A stretch of 64,000 nucleotides of DNA, taken from positions 1,709,380 to 1,773,379 of the forward strand of contig QRDG01000129.1 of the NCBI GenBank assembly GCA_012064385.1. Reading direction: 5' to 3'. The stretch comes from Puccinellia tenuiflora. Its lineage: Eukaryota; Streptophyta; Magnoliopsida; Poales; Poaceae. This document shows positions 10,202 to 19,631 of the stretch, in pieces (within the stretch, counting starts at the first letter, position 1; each line of letters begins with the position of its first letter). Below the pieces are notes generated by a model. The model was not told where the DNA came from. It searched no databases and was given only the letters and a program-made list of their open reading frames with translations. Made by a program: the position numbers and the translations under genes.

Positions 10202-10559
10202 AGATATGCATGGTGAAAAATATTATATGGATGTCATAATTGTATTCCTCTCATTTTTCTAATCGATTTAGACATTTTATTTGTTAAATTTCGATTTACG
10301 GATTTAAAGATATGAATTATTTCATATTAAATGAAAAATAGAAAAAAATCAATTCTATGCCGACGGCTTTGCCGTCGGCGTAGCCCTGTGAACCTATGCC
10401 GACGGCTTTGCCGTCGGCACAACCATCCTACGTCGATGGCAAAGGTGTGCCGACGGCCACCTCGACCGGCCGGCTTGCCAGGAGGCTACGCCGACGGCCC
10501 CGACAATTTGCCGTCGGCGTAGATGGCGGCCGTCGGCACATAGACTCCTTCCTGTAGTG
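8733..10559. mobile_element. CACTA element right end with GCCGACGG subterminal repeats
   Basis: The terminus reads CACTACAGGAAGGAG on the minus strand, ending at 10559. Between 10356 and 10545 lie alternating TGCCGACGGC / GCCGTCGGCA inverted motifs, the subterminal repeats of a third CACTA family. The left end is not visible. The 670-bp tandem repeats may be its internal part. Motifs of the same type recur at 28421-28457. Confidence 0.7.
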
Positions 10560-10986
10560 TTTGGAGTTACCTGAGTAAGATGGGCATTTACCTCTAGAGC
10601 GAGGGGCCCTACCAGGTAAACCGCTGTGTAAATCATGTATCTAAACTTCCACCTCTACATTCTCTCACACTCTCTCAATTCAATCAACGTGCAATAAGAT
10701 AAAAACTAGAAGAAATCCTTTCAGCGTGCCGTGCATCTCAGGACAGAAGGATGGTAGGTGCCGTGATTTTTTTTTCCCTTTCAGGTAGAACCATTTTTGC
10801 GAAATTGACACAGCCCAATCTGCAACTGAGACACTGAGAGGATACAGGATACGCGGGAAACTGAAAAAAAAAAAATTCCGAGTGCCAAGAACAAGCTGTT
10901 TTATTCAGAGTCCGAACACATATACATCTGATATACATAGTAGACACTACCTCCATCGACGTACGGATCGATCGGCCGGCCGACCG
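10560..10986. other. 3' flank of peptide gene b
   Basis: No gene seen in 10560-10790. From 10795 the sequence parallels 17575-17692 (CAACTGAGAC, CTGAGAGGAT, TTATTCAGA, CCGAACACATA). This is the shared 3'UTR and downstream region of the peptide genes b and c. Confidence 0.6.
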
Positions 10987-11277
10987 TCACTGCCCGCACT
11001 GATCCTTGTACGTGCACGGCCGGGTGTAGGAACATCCCTGACATTTGGCCGCGCAATTATGTTTTTTCAGGCACACCTGTTGGTTGGGGTCGAGGCCGGA
11101 TTCGCCGATGTGGCCTCCAGCGAAGCTGGCCGTCCAAATAGGCTCCGGCGCCACCTCGTCCTCCAGTCGCCTTGTGAACGTCGTGGACGCCGACGGGCCA
11201 GCGGCCGGAGAGGCGGGTGCAGGGAGGAGAAGGGCGGCGAGGAGGAGAAGGATGAGGAGGAGTCGGTTCCCCGCCAT
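10987..11277 (-). CDS. Small secreted cysteine-rich peptide, copy b (intact)
   Basis: A 96-aa protein. The start at 11277 was chosen because it is the only ATG followed directly by a signal peptide (MAGNRLLLILLLLAALLL, about residues 1-25) and aligns with copies a and c; the longer frame to 11538 is non-homologous upstream DNA. Then comes a pro-region with a dibasic TRRLEDEVAPE (about 35-46) and a C-terminal cysteine module with spacing C-x5-C-x3-C-x2-C-x5-C-x5-C (residues 69-94), ending CGQ. The secreted mature peptide would be about 50 aa. The arrangement of IG..GLDPNQ..C followed by SYTRPC....C faintly recalls the C-terminus of RALF peptide hormones, but RALFs have four cysteines, so this is only a hypothesis. 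Head of a local duplicate family. Confidence 0.7.
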   Translation of the reverse strand: MAGNRLLLILLLLAALLLPAPASPAAGPSASTTFTRRLEDEVAPEPIWTASFAGGHIGESGLDPNQQVCLKKHNCAAKCQGCSYTRPCTYKDQCGQ

Positions 11278-11336
11278 TGTTGCTGCTGCCGTGGATATGG
11301 TGGTGAAGTGGTGATGTCCCGTGCGTCCGTGGTTGA

Positions 11337-11346
11337 TGTACATATA
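11337..11346 (-). promoter_or_regulatory. TATA-like box of copy b
   Basis: CTATATGTAC on the minus strand about 60 bp upstream of the copy b start codon. The position corresponds to the better CTATATATAC in copy c, so it is probably the ancestral TATA box with one change. Confidence 0.4.
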
Positions 11347-11999
11347 GTGCAACAAGCTTCCGGAGTTTGCATTGTTGCTGCCGTGTATATGGTGGTGAAG
11401 TTTACTCAGCCTAGCTTCAGTGTGCAGGCCATGGCGCCACCGTGGCAGGCCCCATTGTCCGCAGCCCCTAGCGCGGTAGCTCCACGGTATGTGATGAGCC
11501 AGCGAGACCGCTGCACCGGACAACCGTTGGGCATGCATATACAGCTAAATATGCAAGCTGGATGGGTGCGAATACAAACGGCCTAAAGACAAACTGAACA
11601 TGCTCTCTGTCCCACGGAGAGAGATATCTTGCCTCAATTACACTCTACACGGTAAGTATCTTCTCTATCGCGAAACGCTGGCGTCCTTGGCTAGGCTTCC
11701 CACCGCCGACGGCCGCTCCGGCGGTGGCGTCGAGAGCCCACACCGCCAGCCTCCAGGAGATTTCACCAATAGGGATGTTAGGAATCAGCGACTAGACGCC
11801 GGTTACACCACACACCGTCGCACATGGTTTTGGACACCAGTTCTCCCTGCGCCGCCTCGTCCACACCCGCACATAAGCAAAATTTCGTGTTATGCCGACC
11901 GTCAGGATCCCACGACAACGAGGACATGTTGCACTGTAATCTATGAATTTTAGTCTTTATTGCTGCAACATCATATCGGGAGGCGGCAACCAGCTCGTC
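11347..11999. other. Upstream region of peptide gene b
   Basis: 11400-11530 parallels 24470-24590 upstream of copy c (AGCGCGGTAGCTCC, GAGCCAGCGAGAC, CACCGGACAACC), so the promoter region was duplicated with the gene. 11600-11999 is GC-rich, with open frames that overlap each other and resemble nothing recognised. Confidence 0.5.
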
Positions 12000-12499
12000 G
12001 AACGACACATACGCAGAGGACTGGCGCCAGACCTAGACCCACCTGGCCCAAATCCGGGAAGCACGACACACCTCGCAGAACCCTGCCTGGGTCAGCCGGT
12101 CGGGTGCTCCTATTTGCCGGTCTTTGCGGCAGGAGGAGCTCGCGCCGCACACCCCCTGGCTGCGCTAGCTTCTTACTTTGGCAGCATTTTCCCTGGCCCA
12201 TGTTTTTCACAGATTCTTTGCGCGGCTATGGTTTGTAATGTAGGACTGGTTTCACACGCAACTTTCTGTGCACTGTTTCGTTTTCTTCGCACTGTTTGCA
12301 AATTTCTATTTCTATAAGAATTGAAGGAACATTTTAGTGCACTGATCGAGCGCCTTTCACACGCACCTTTCGAAGGACCGTTTCATTCTTTGAAGAAAAC
12401 GTACTTTGCAATGAGAATGAGTTTCAGAAAAATTCCTTCACATTATTTATTTCTTTAAAAAATTAAAAAAACATTTTCATAGCATTGTTAGTTTCAGTA

Positions 12500-14620
12500 G
12501 AAAAAGAACGAAACCATTTTTAAATGTGAACGGAAAAGGTCAGTGAACCGAAACTATTTCTGAACGGTTTTTAAAGTTAACTGAAAAGAGTCCGGTAAAA
12601 CGAAATTGATTTTGAATGATATTTAAAGGCGAAAGGAAAAGGACAGTGAACGAAATTAATTTTGAACTAATTTTAAAATTGAACAGAAAAAAGGCCGGTG
12701 AACGAAATTAATTTTGAACGATTTTTAAAAAGTGAACAAAAAAAAGTGTATAAATGAAAATTAGTTTTGAACAATCTTTACAGAAACTATTTCTAAACGA
12801 TTTTAAAAGTGAACGAGAAAAAAGCTGATGAACGAAAATGTGTTTTGAACAATTTTAAAGAGGTGGACAAAAAAGAGATAACAACAGTTGCGGCAAACAA
12901 AAATTATTTTTGAACGATTCTAAAATTGAAAAGAAAAAAGGTCAGTGAACGAAAAATTGATTCTGAACAATTATAAAGGTGAACGAAAAAGGCAGTGAAC
13001 AGAAACTATTTCTAAACAATCTTTAAGTGAACAGAAATGAGTCCGGTTAAACAAAATCGATGTCAAATGATTTAAAAAAAGTGCACGAAAAAGGCCGGTG
13101 AACTATATTAATTTAGAAACAATTTTAAAAATAAACAAAAAAGACCGGTGAACAAAATTAATTTTCAACAATTTTTAAAAGTGAATGGAAAATGGTCTAT
13201 AAATGAAAATTATTTTTGAACAATTTTTAAAGGTGAACGAAGAAACCCAGTAAACACAAATTATTTCCGAACGATTTTACAAGAGAACAGAAAAGTGTAC
13301 GGTAAAATGAAATTGATTTTGAACAATTTTTAAAAAGTGAATAAAAATGTCAATAAACGAAATTAATTTTGAAAAAAAATTTAAAATTGAACAGAAAAAG
13401 GCAGGTGGACGAAATTAATGTTAAACGATTTTTAATAAGTGAACAGAAAAAATTCTATGAACGAAAACTATTTTTGATCAATTTTAACACATGAACGAAA
13501 AAGGTCATTGAACAGAAACTATTTTGAACAATTTTAAAGAGAACAAAAAATTCAGATAAAACAAAAAATGATTTTTGAATGATTTTTATTCATGAACAAA
13601 CAAAGGCCTAACAAGGAATTTAATTTTTAACGATATTAAAATTGAACGGAAAAAATTCCCATGAACGAAACTAATTTTGAACCATTTAAAAAAAAGTGAA
13701 CATATAGAATTATATAAACAAAAATATTTTTGAATGGGAAAGAAAAAGGCAAGTGAAGAGAATCTATTTCTAAACGATTTTAAAAGTGAATTGAAAAAAA
13801 TGTCCGATAAAACTTGAATGATTTTTAAATTAATGAGGAAAAAGCCGATGAACGAATATATCTTTTGAACAATTTTTAAAAAGGTGAACAAAAAGAGATA
13901 CCAATAGTTGCGGTAAACAAAAATTATTTTTAAACGATTTTAAAATTGAACAGAAAAAAGGACAGTGAACGGAAAATTGTTTCTCAACGATTTTAAGGGT
14001 GAACGAAAAAAGCGAGTGAAAAAACTATTTCTAAACAATTTTTAAAGTGAACAGAAAAAAGTTTGGTAAAACCGAAATTGATTATGAACGATATTCAAAC
14101 GTGAAAGACAAAGGCCTCTGAACGGAACTAATTTTGAAACTTAAAAAACGAACAGAAAAATGCCGGTGAGCAAAATTAATTCTGAACAATTTTTAAAAAG
14201 TGAACAGAAAAATGGTCTATAAAAGAAAAAATGAATTTTTTTAAAAGATGAACAAAAAAGGCAGTAAAGACACTATTTCTGAATGATTTTAAAAGTGAAC
14301 AGAAAATAGTACGCTAAAACGAAATTGATTTTAAACAATTCTTAAAATAATGAACAAAAAAGTCGGTGAACGAAATTAATTTTGAAACAATTTTGAAATT
14401 GAACTGGAAAAATGCCGGTGAACGAAATTAATTTTGAACGATTTTAAAATGTGAACGGAAAAGGTCTACAAACAAAAATATTTTTTATCAATTTTTACAG
14501 ATGAATGAAAAAGGCCAGTGACACAGAAACTATTTCCTGAACAGATAAAATGGTGGTGAACGAAAAACAAAAAAGTCGAATAGATCCTAGGTTTTTGAAC
14601 GATTTTAGAAGTTGAACAGT
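12500..14620. repeat. Satellite array of about 51-bp monomers in a 5-monomer higher-order repeat
   Basis: AT-rich monomers of the form GAACGAAATTAATTTTGAAC + GATTTTTAAAAGTGAACAGAAAAAG. Monomer types follow a fixed order: A (CAGTGAACAGAAACTATTTC), B (TCCGGTAAAACGAAATTGAT), C (CAGTGAACGAAATTAATTTTG), D (GCCGGTGAACGAAATTAA), E (GGTCTATAAATGAAAATTA). A-type monomers start near 12541, 12781, 12991, 13247, 13504, 13752, 14013, 14261 and 14516, a period of about 255 bp (one short cycle of 210). In the second and sixth cycles C-D-E is replaced by F-G-H, where G has GAGATANCAANAGTTGCGG. Open frames inside are chance products of the repeat. Confidence 0.85.
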
Positions 14621-15456
14621 TTATAGAATTCGAACGATTCCTAAAAATGAAGGTGAATAAAATGTATGTTTTTAGAGATTTCATTGGTGTCGGTAGCAGC
14701 TTGCCAAGCTGTGCTCTGGATACACCATAGTTATGGGTGCTAGTATGGGTTGCTCACCTTGTTGAAAACTAGTTCCCTTGCTGGCTCGGAAGCAGCAGAT
14801 ATCTATTCGTTTCACTCCAGTAACAAAAAGAGATGGAAGAACCCCCTATTCGTTTCGCTAGCATATTATAGTCTAGAACAAGTTGGATCACATTTTTGTC
14901 TACCCCCCACCTGCTAGCAGTTCTCATACCGCCAGTCTTGATGAAAAACAGAACTTGAAGAAAACACCATGAACTGGGTCAAAAAAAAACATGATGAACT
15001 AGTTTTTTGAAGCTAGTACTCAATTTCCAACTGAAACATAAAAACGATGAACTCTGACTATTGGAAAAAAAATCTGGCAAAACATATTAATCATTTCTAG
15101 GGGCAGAACATATAACAAAATTGGTTAACGTGGCTTTACAAGAAAAAACATTGTTGGAAGCATCAGTTTGTACTGACAAAATTCATCAGTCTCATTTGGT
15201 ACAGGAATAGCAGAAGTTTTAATATGACAACACTATGTTTATTCATCAGACTCATCTTGTCCATGCCATAAAATTTGTCCATTCAAAAAATTGCTTCAGC
15301 CACTGAACCTATGCTTCTTCATCCTCTTGAAAGGCTCAACTTTGACTTCGTTCAATGTAGAGTAGAACATTTTGAAAGCTAACAGATTGCAAAAATCCTA
15401 ACCGGTTGCAAAAATAAATAAGATCGTTATACAGTTGAACAAAAAGGCTTGAAAAA
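14621..15456. other. Intergenic or intronic DNA next to the satellite
   Basis: No recognisable gene or repeat. It may contain the 3' part of the decayed gene to the right; 15280-15420 has moderate complexity but no sustained frame. Confidence 0.35.
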
Positions 15457-16594
15457 TCATATACTAACTAGAGAAAAATGCATTACCTTATTGAAGTTTC
15501 CAACAACTTTCCCATTGAAAGTTTCAGCATATAACATGACATAAAAACTGTATTCGTGCCTATTAGAATTAAAATAACAACAACTTATTTCTTGTGAATT
15601 GAAAAATGAGCCTGAAGCTTTTCGATGATAAAAACCAAAAACATGATTCCAAATGTGAAAGACGATATGGGTTGAACTAACAGCAGTGCATGCGTTGGTT
15701 AACTTAGATTGCTGCATTTGTTATACTTCTCAAAATCCTTGCAGCGAAGATTCAACTCTGTACATACAGAGTTCTTGTTGCATATCTGCCATAAAAAGAA
15801 TAAGATTTGCAGTCCATTATTAACTTTGCAAAAAAAATAGAAAAACAATGGCGAACATAAGAAACATATGTGACCACACACATACCAGGTTGTGATTAAG
15901 GTGATCTTGAATTTTTTCACTTATCATATCAGCAGGGTCGAAGAAGTTGGTTGTGCGGTATAGTGATTCATTGATATCATAGTCCATCGATTCGAAACAA
16001 CTGAAGGGAAGTGCATCTATACAGAAGAACGGATTAAAGAGCACTTAATATTTTCAGAGGGGATAAGAAGCACAAGGAATAATTGATAATTAACATGATA
16101 AGGGCAATGTGTAAACATACAAGATCAGTCTTGCAAATATCTATTCCTTGACATATTGTAGTCGGATAGCTTCTACTCCCTCCGTTCCAAATTAGTTGTC
16201 TTCCATTTGTCAAAAAGTGGATGTATCTATACTTATAACATGTCTAAATACATTCACTTTTTGGCAAATGGAAGACAACTAATTTAGAACGGAGGGAGTA
16301 CCTCACTAACAACGTCATGGTGATTGCTACTGCGTGCATAACGAACTGAATCAGTTTCAAAACCAAAGATGTTGTCAACTATGTTCTTGGTGAAGTGTAT
16401 TAGCTTGTTCTTCGTCTTGAATACACCTCCGCTGCGGGGGACAGTGTAATCAATTAGCCACTGCTGCAGGATAGCTGGAACCATCAAGTGCTTGGGCAAC
16501 TGCAACATATAATCCATCTTGCGGCTGCAGATATAACCCATCTGAATGGGGTTAAATCGTTTTACCACCCTCATAAATCTCAATGATGAAAACC
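15457..16594 (-). pseudogene. Multi-exon gene of unknown function, disrupted by a MITE
   Basis: Three coding-looking blocks on the minus strand. Block 1 (about 16594-16300): RFMRVVKRFNPIQMGYICSR, then a QQWLIDYT segment and KNIVDNIFGF. After the MITE the frame resumes as EAIRLQYVKE and meets a TAG. Block 2 (about 16023-15890): ALPFSCFESMDYDINESLYR to IQDHLNHNL, followed by a GTATGTGTG donor. Block 3 (about 15789-15480): ICNKNSVCTELNLRCKDFEK, then, in a shifted frame, NACTAVSSTHIVFHIWNHVF and ETFNGKVVGNF before a GTAATG donor. The gene resembles the large grass families of unknown proteins with a conserved 'QWLIDYT...FTKNIV..IFG' module, often transposon-associated. Function unknown. A GC-rich 5'UTR-like stretch lies at 16930-17290. 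Confidence 0.45.
16176..16298. mobile_element. Stowaway MITE
   Basis: A 123-bp element with perfect CTCCCTCCGTTC / GAACGGAGGGAG termini and near-complete foldback (TTCCATTTGTCAAAAAGTG against CACTTTTTGGCAAATGGAA), flanked by TA on both sides (16174-16175 and 16299-16300). Removing it with one TA joins the gene frame ...SEV to EAIRLQ..., so it lies in what was probably an exon. Confidence 0.95.
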
Positions 16595-16929
16595 TATGGT
16601 TAATAGTGGGATTAGATCTCTATACTTCCATCACAACATCTCCTGCACATATAAAAAAGGAAACAACCATGAGAACAAAAATGTAAGCAGTCATCCAAAG
16701 TAAACTTGGGTAGTGTTGTTGTGCATCAATAACTCAAGGTTTCAATTATACAATCCCCCATTTTTTCAGAAGCTACGCGCACATAAATCATGCCATATGA
16801 AAAAAGAAAAATGAATAGAAATGAGCTACGCGCCATAAACCACGAAATAAAATCAACAAAAAAATCAGGCCCTGCTGGTCTGACACGCCCCATAAGCAAG
16901 CTACGCATTCAACCCATGGAGGCTACCAA

Positions 16930-17544
16930 ATTACCTAACAGCTCTGCGCAATACGGATCATAGAAACTACGTCTGTTGTACAACTGAAAAAGAAAATAGA
17001 TCGCCGCAAATAAGAGAGAACTCTCGAGATGAACACATAGCGATTACTAGATCCACGGTTTGGGGGAGAGGGAAAAGGTGTGGGATCGGGATAGGAATGA
17101 AGCATACACCAACCTTCTGCCGCCATCGCCGGGGACGAACCGAGAAAGCCAGCGGATCGGTCGCCACTGCTACACGAAGAAGCCGAACTCTGGGGAAAAA
17201 AGAAGCAGCAGAAGAAAGAGAAATAGAAGACCTTCAGACACTCGGTCGAGGTCGGGTCGCGTTGGGACAGCGAAAAAGAAAGACGAAGGAGGCAGCGTAA
17301 AGAAATGGGCCTGGCCTAGAAAACAACCTGGACGGTACACATAGGACCAGCTGGGTATGCGGCACGAACTCCTTTTGCCACAAAAGGCGGCAAATAGGAT
17401 TTGCCTAGCCGGTCGGCTGCCAGATCTAGGCCCGCCTGCCCTGAATCTGGCGCACCCGCTGCAATAAGGCCAGGGGAAGTGTATGCCACGAAAAATGTCG
17501 GCTACTATGTGCTCTGGCCGTGGCCCACCTGACCCGGATCGGAT
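16930..17544. other. GC-richer 5' region of the decayed gene, and right inverted repeat
   Basis: 16930-17290 read on the minus strand looks like a 5'UTR and first exon (CCGGCGATGGCGGCAGAAGG at about 17110-17130), but no frame could be tied to the downstream blocks. 17352-17436 is the right copy of the inverted repeat described for 12000-17545. Confidence 0.35.
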
Positions 17545-17692
17545 CCGAAAGGGCCCAGGCTCACCATTTTAGGTTGTAATTGATACAACCCAATTTACAA
17601 CTGAGACTCTGAGAGGATGTACTGCGGGAACTGAAGAAACAATTTCAGGGTGCAAAGGGCCTGCGATTTATTCAGAATCCGAACACATACTC

Positions 17693-17926
17693 GAGTTAAT
17701 TACAAAAAACCACCACAATTGCGGCTAGGGTTTCAGAAAACCACCACAATACGTTAAGGTTTCAAATACCAACCAGTCTTGCGTTAATCAATTTCACATA
17801 GCCACCACTTCGTCGCTAACTGGGGTCGACGCTCAGTTAAGCACGAATCTGACATACCGGGCCCACTGCCAGGTCCACGTGGCAACTTAAGACAGCGCGC
17901 CGTTAACGGCCGTTAATGGCTCGTTC
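17693..17926 (+). repeat. MULE left terminal inverted repeat
   Basis: About 234 bp. It includes ACCACCACAATTGCGGC, CAATTTCACATAGCCACC and GGTCCACGTGGC (a G-box-like CACGTG). It matches 23772-24005 in reverse. Mu-type TIRs serve both as transposase binding sites and as promoters for the internal genes. Confidence 0.95.
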
Positions 17927-18072
17927 CTCCCGTGGATATAACCGTTGTGTAGGTCCTTTCTCTCTCTCTCTCTCTCGCGTGCCCGTTTACTCTGTCTTCT
18001 CCCTAGTCGAGCTTCGCGGTCGGCGCCGCCGCTGAGCTTCGCCGTCAGCGCCGCCGCTGCTGCTTCCCCGAC

Positions 18073-19094
18073 ATGCCTACTGGAAAGATGGTGAAACCTC
18101 GGAGGAATCGTGGGTAGGCTCGGTGAGTTGTCTTTCTGTCCGATTTGCTAGGGTTAGGGTTAGGGTTTGCGATTTGGGATTTCAAATTCTGTTCGATTGA
18201 GCTTCGATTCGAAGTTGATTTCTTCGATTTGTAGTAAAATGAGCTGGATTACGCGCCGGATTCAGTCTACGATCCTGATTTCTACGGCATTGATGATGAA
18301 GCCCCTGTCGTTTGTCGGTTCCATGAAGTAAAGCCTGAGAGGCGTGTTGGATTCGAAGGCACGAACACTGGCAGGCGATTCTACGGTTGCTCAGTGCACA
18401 CTGTGAGTTATTTTTGCTGGTTCATCCATTTTTAGTGATTAATTATAGGTCGCCAGTGACGTAGGTAGTTACCAGTAAGTAGAAAATTCAGTTAAGCAAG
18501 TGCAGTAGTTTCAGTTAAGTAGGTAGGTAGTACTGGTTCATTATATGCTCAATCAGTTAGTGTTAATTATGTTTATTTGTGGCATTGTAAATTAACAGGG
18601 TGTCGTGAATTGCCGATTTGTGTCATCGATTGATCCTGAGTGGCCTGTACCACTGAAAAAAAACTCTTGGTAAACTGTGGGGCATGTATGAGGCCGTATC
18701 TAGTGAGAAAATTGAGCAGAATCATAAATATGCAAAGGAGCTCTATGATTTAGCAATAGAGAAACAAAAGGTGGACGAAAAATACACAACTAAGGTCAAT
18801 GATGTGAACAGGTTTATTGGTCAGACTGTGAAAAAGGTGCACAAGGCTAACTACAAGAAGATAATGGAGACTGAGGAGGGTGAGGAGTCTCTAGAGGAGC
18901 AGGCACTGCTGGAAGTGGTTAAGTTGAGGAAAGAGATTGAGGACTTGAGGAAAGAGAAGGAGGAGATGACGAATGAAAGGGACATACTAAAGGTGGAAAA
19001 GAAGAAGGTGGAGTACCATGTGTTTGATCTTCTGAAAGCAAGTGAAGCGAACAAGCAGAAGCTGAAGAAAATCAAGGCTGTGTGTGAGGAATGA
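18073..19094 (+). CDS. GRF-type zinc finger and coiled-coil protein (MULE cargo), frameshifted
   Basis: Exon 2 (about 18241-18402) encodes LDYAPDSVYDPDFYGIDDEA, then VVCRFHEVKPERRVGFEGT and NTGRRFYGCSVHT before a GTGAGT donor. Exon 3 (18599 on, after AACAG) continues in phase with GVVNCRFVSSIDPEWPVPLK. The pattern C-x2-H...GRRFYGC...NC is a GRF zinc-finger variant. The rest (to 19094) is a highly charged coiled coil (KLRKEIEDLRKEKEEM), about 136 aa from 18684. The two parts are out of frame by one base: the A8 run at 18656-18663 has one extra A, and without it the reading runs PLKKTLGKLWGMYEAV. Start ATG 18073 is likely, but the exon 1/2 junction is unclear. GRF-finger proteins accompany many grass MULE and CACTA elements; their role is unknown. 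Confidence 0.6.
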
Positions 19095-19631
19095 GAAGTG
19101 TGTGAGAAAATCAAGGTTGTGTGTGTTAGTTATGTTTAAGAACTATTTTTTTTGTTTCCATGTGTGTTGCATGTTTGTAATATGGCAGACCTGATGCATT
19201 GATGCTTTAAACATATTTAATTTGTGATGGCACTATGTTATTTATGTTTGCTGTGTAATTTGTGATGGCAGCACACAATTCAGTTTAAGGGTTTCAAGAA
19301 ACCACTAGTATCTGAAATTTACTAAGATGTAGCACACAATCTGTACTATATGTTGCACTGGTAATTCACAACAATCAGGTCAATGAAAGGATTAAGTTCA
19401 CAACAAACTGGTAGTTTACCAACAGGAAATTATCACACAGGTTCTAGGGCTTGTTCAACACAAAGGTTCGACATAATACAAACACAGTTCAACACAAATG
19501 GTTCTGGGGCTTGTTCAACACACACCAGTTGGAACAGACCAACTGGAACATACAGGTGCATACATAATATGTTTTCAAATGTTTTAACACACAAAATAAC
19601 TTGTAAGACATCACTGATTGATCAGAAAGCA
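19095..19631. other. Space between the convergent MULE genes
   Basis: No gene. Short imperfect repeats (GGTTCTGGGGCTTGTTCAACAC and a second copy about 60 bp before, quoted here as GCTTGTTCAACACA) lie at 19440-19520. Both genes end at its borders, so it holds their 3'UTRs. Confidence 0.5.

Larger units (their letters stand above)
12000..17545. mobile_element. Candidate large element bounded by degenerate inverted repeats
   Basis: 12084-12165 and 17352-17436 are inverted relative to one another, about 70-75% alike by eye. Both contain TCAGCCGGTCGG / CAGCCGACCGG, CCTATTTGCCG, GGCA(A)AAGGAG-type and GCCGCACACCC-type blocks in the same order from the outside in. The pair encloses the satellite array and a decayed gene. 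Long, low-identity terminal repeats and gene-like cargo would fit an old Mutator-like element, but no target duplication could be identified. Confidence 0.4.

Noticed and set aside
10987..11538. Long version of the cysteine-rich peptide frame (183 aa)
   Set aside because: The upstream part is promoter DNA shared with copy c and is not hydrophobic at its N-terminus. The inner ATG at 11277 directly precedes the signal peptide.
13586..13891. 101-aa minus-strand frame in the satellite
   Set aside because: A chance product of the AT-rich repeat (Phe/Ile/Lys-rich), not conserved between repeat cycles.
12500..14620. CRISPR-like array (repeats with variable parts)
   Set aside because: Monomers are contiguous without unique spacers, and the window is eukaryotic.
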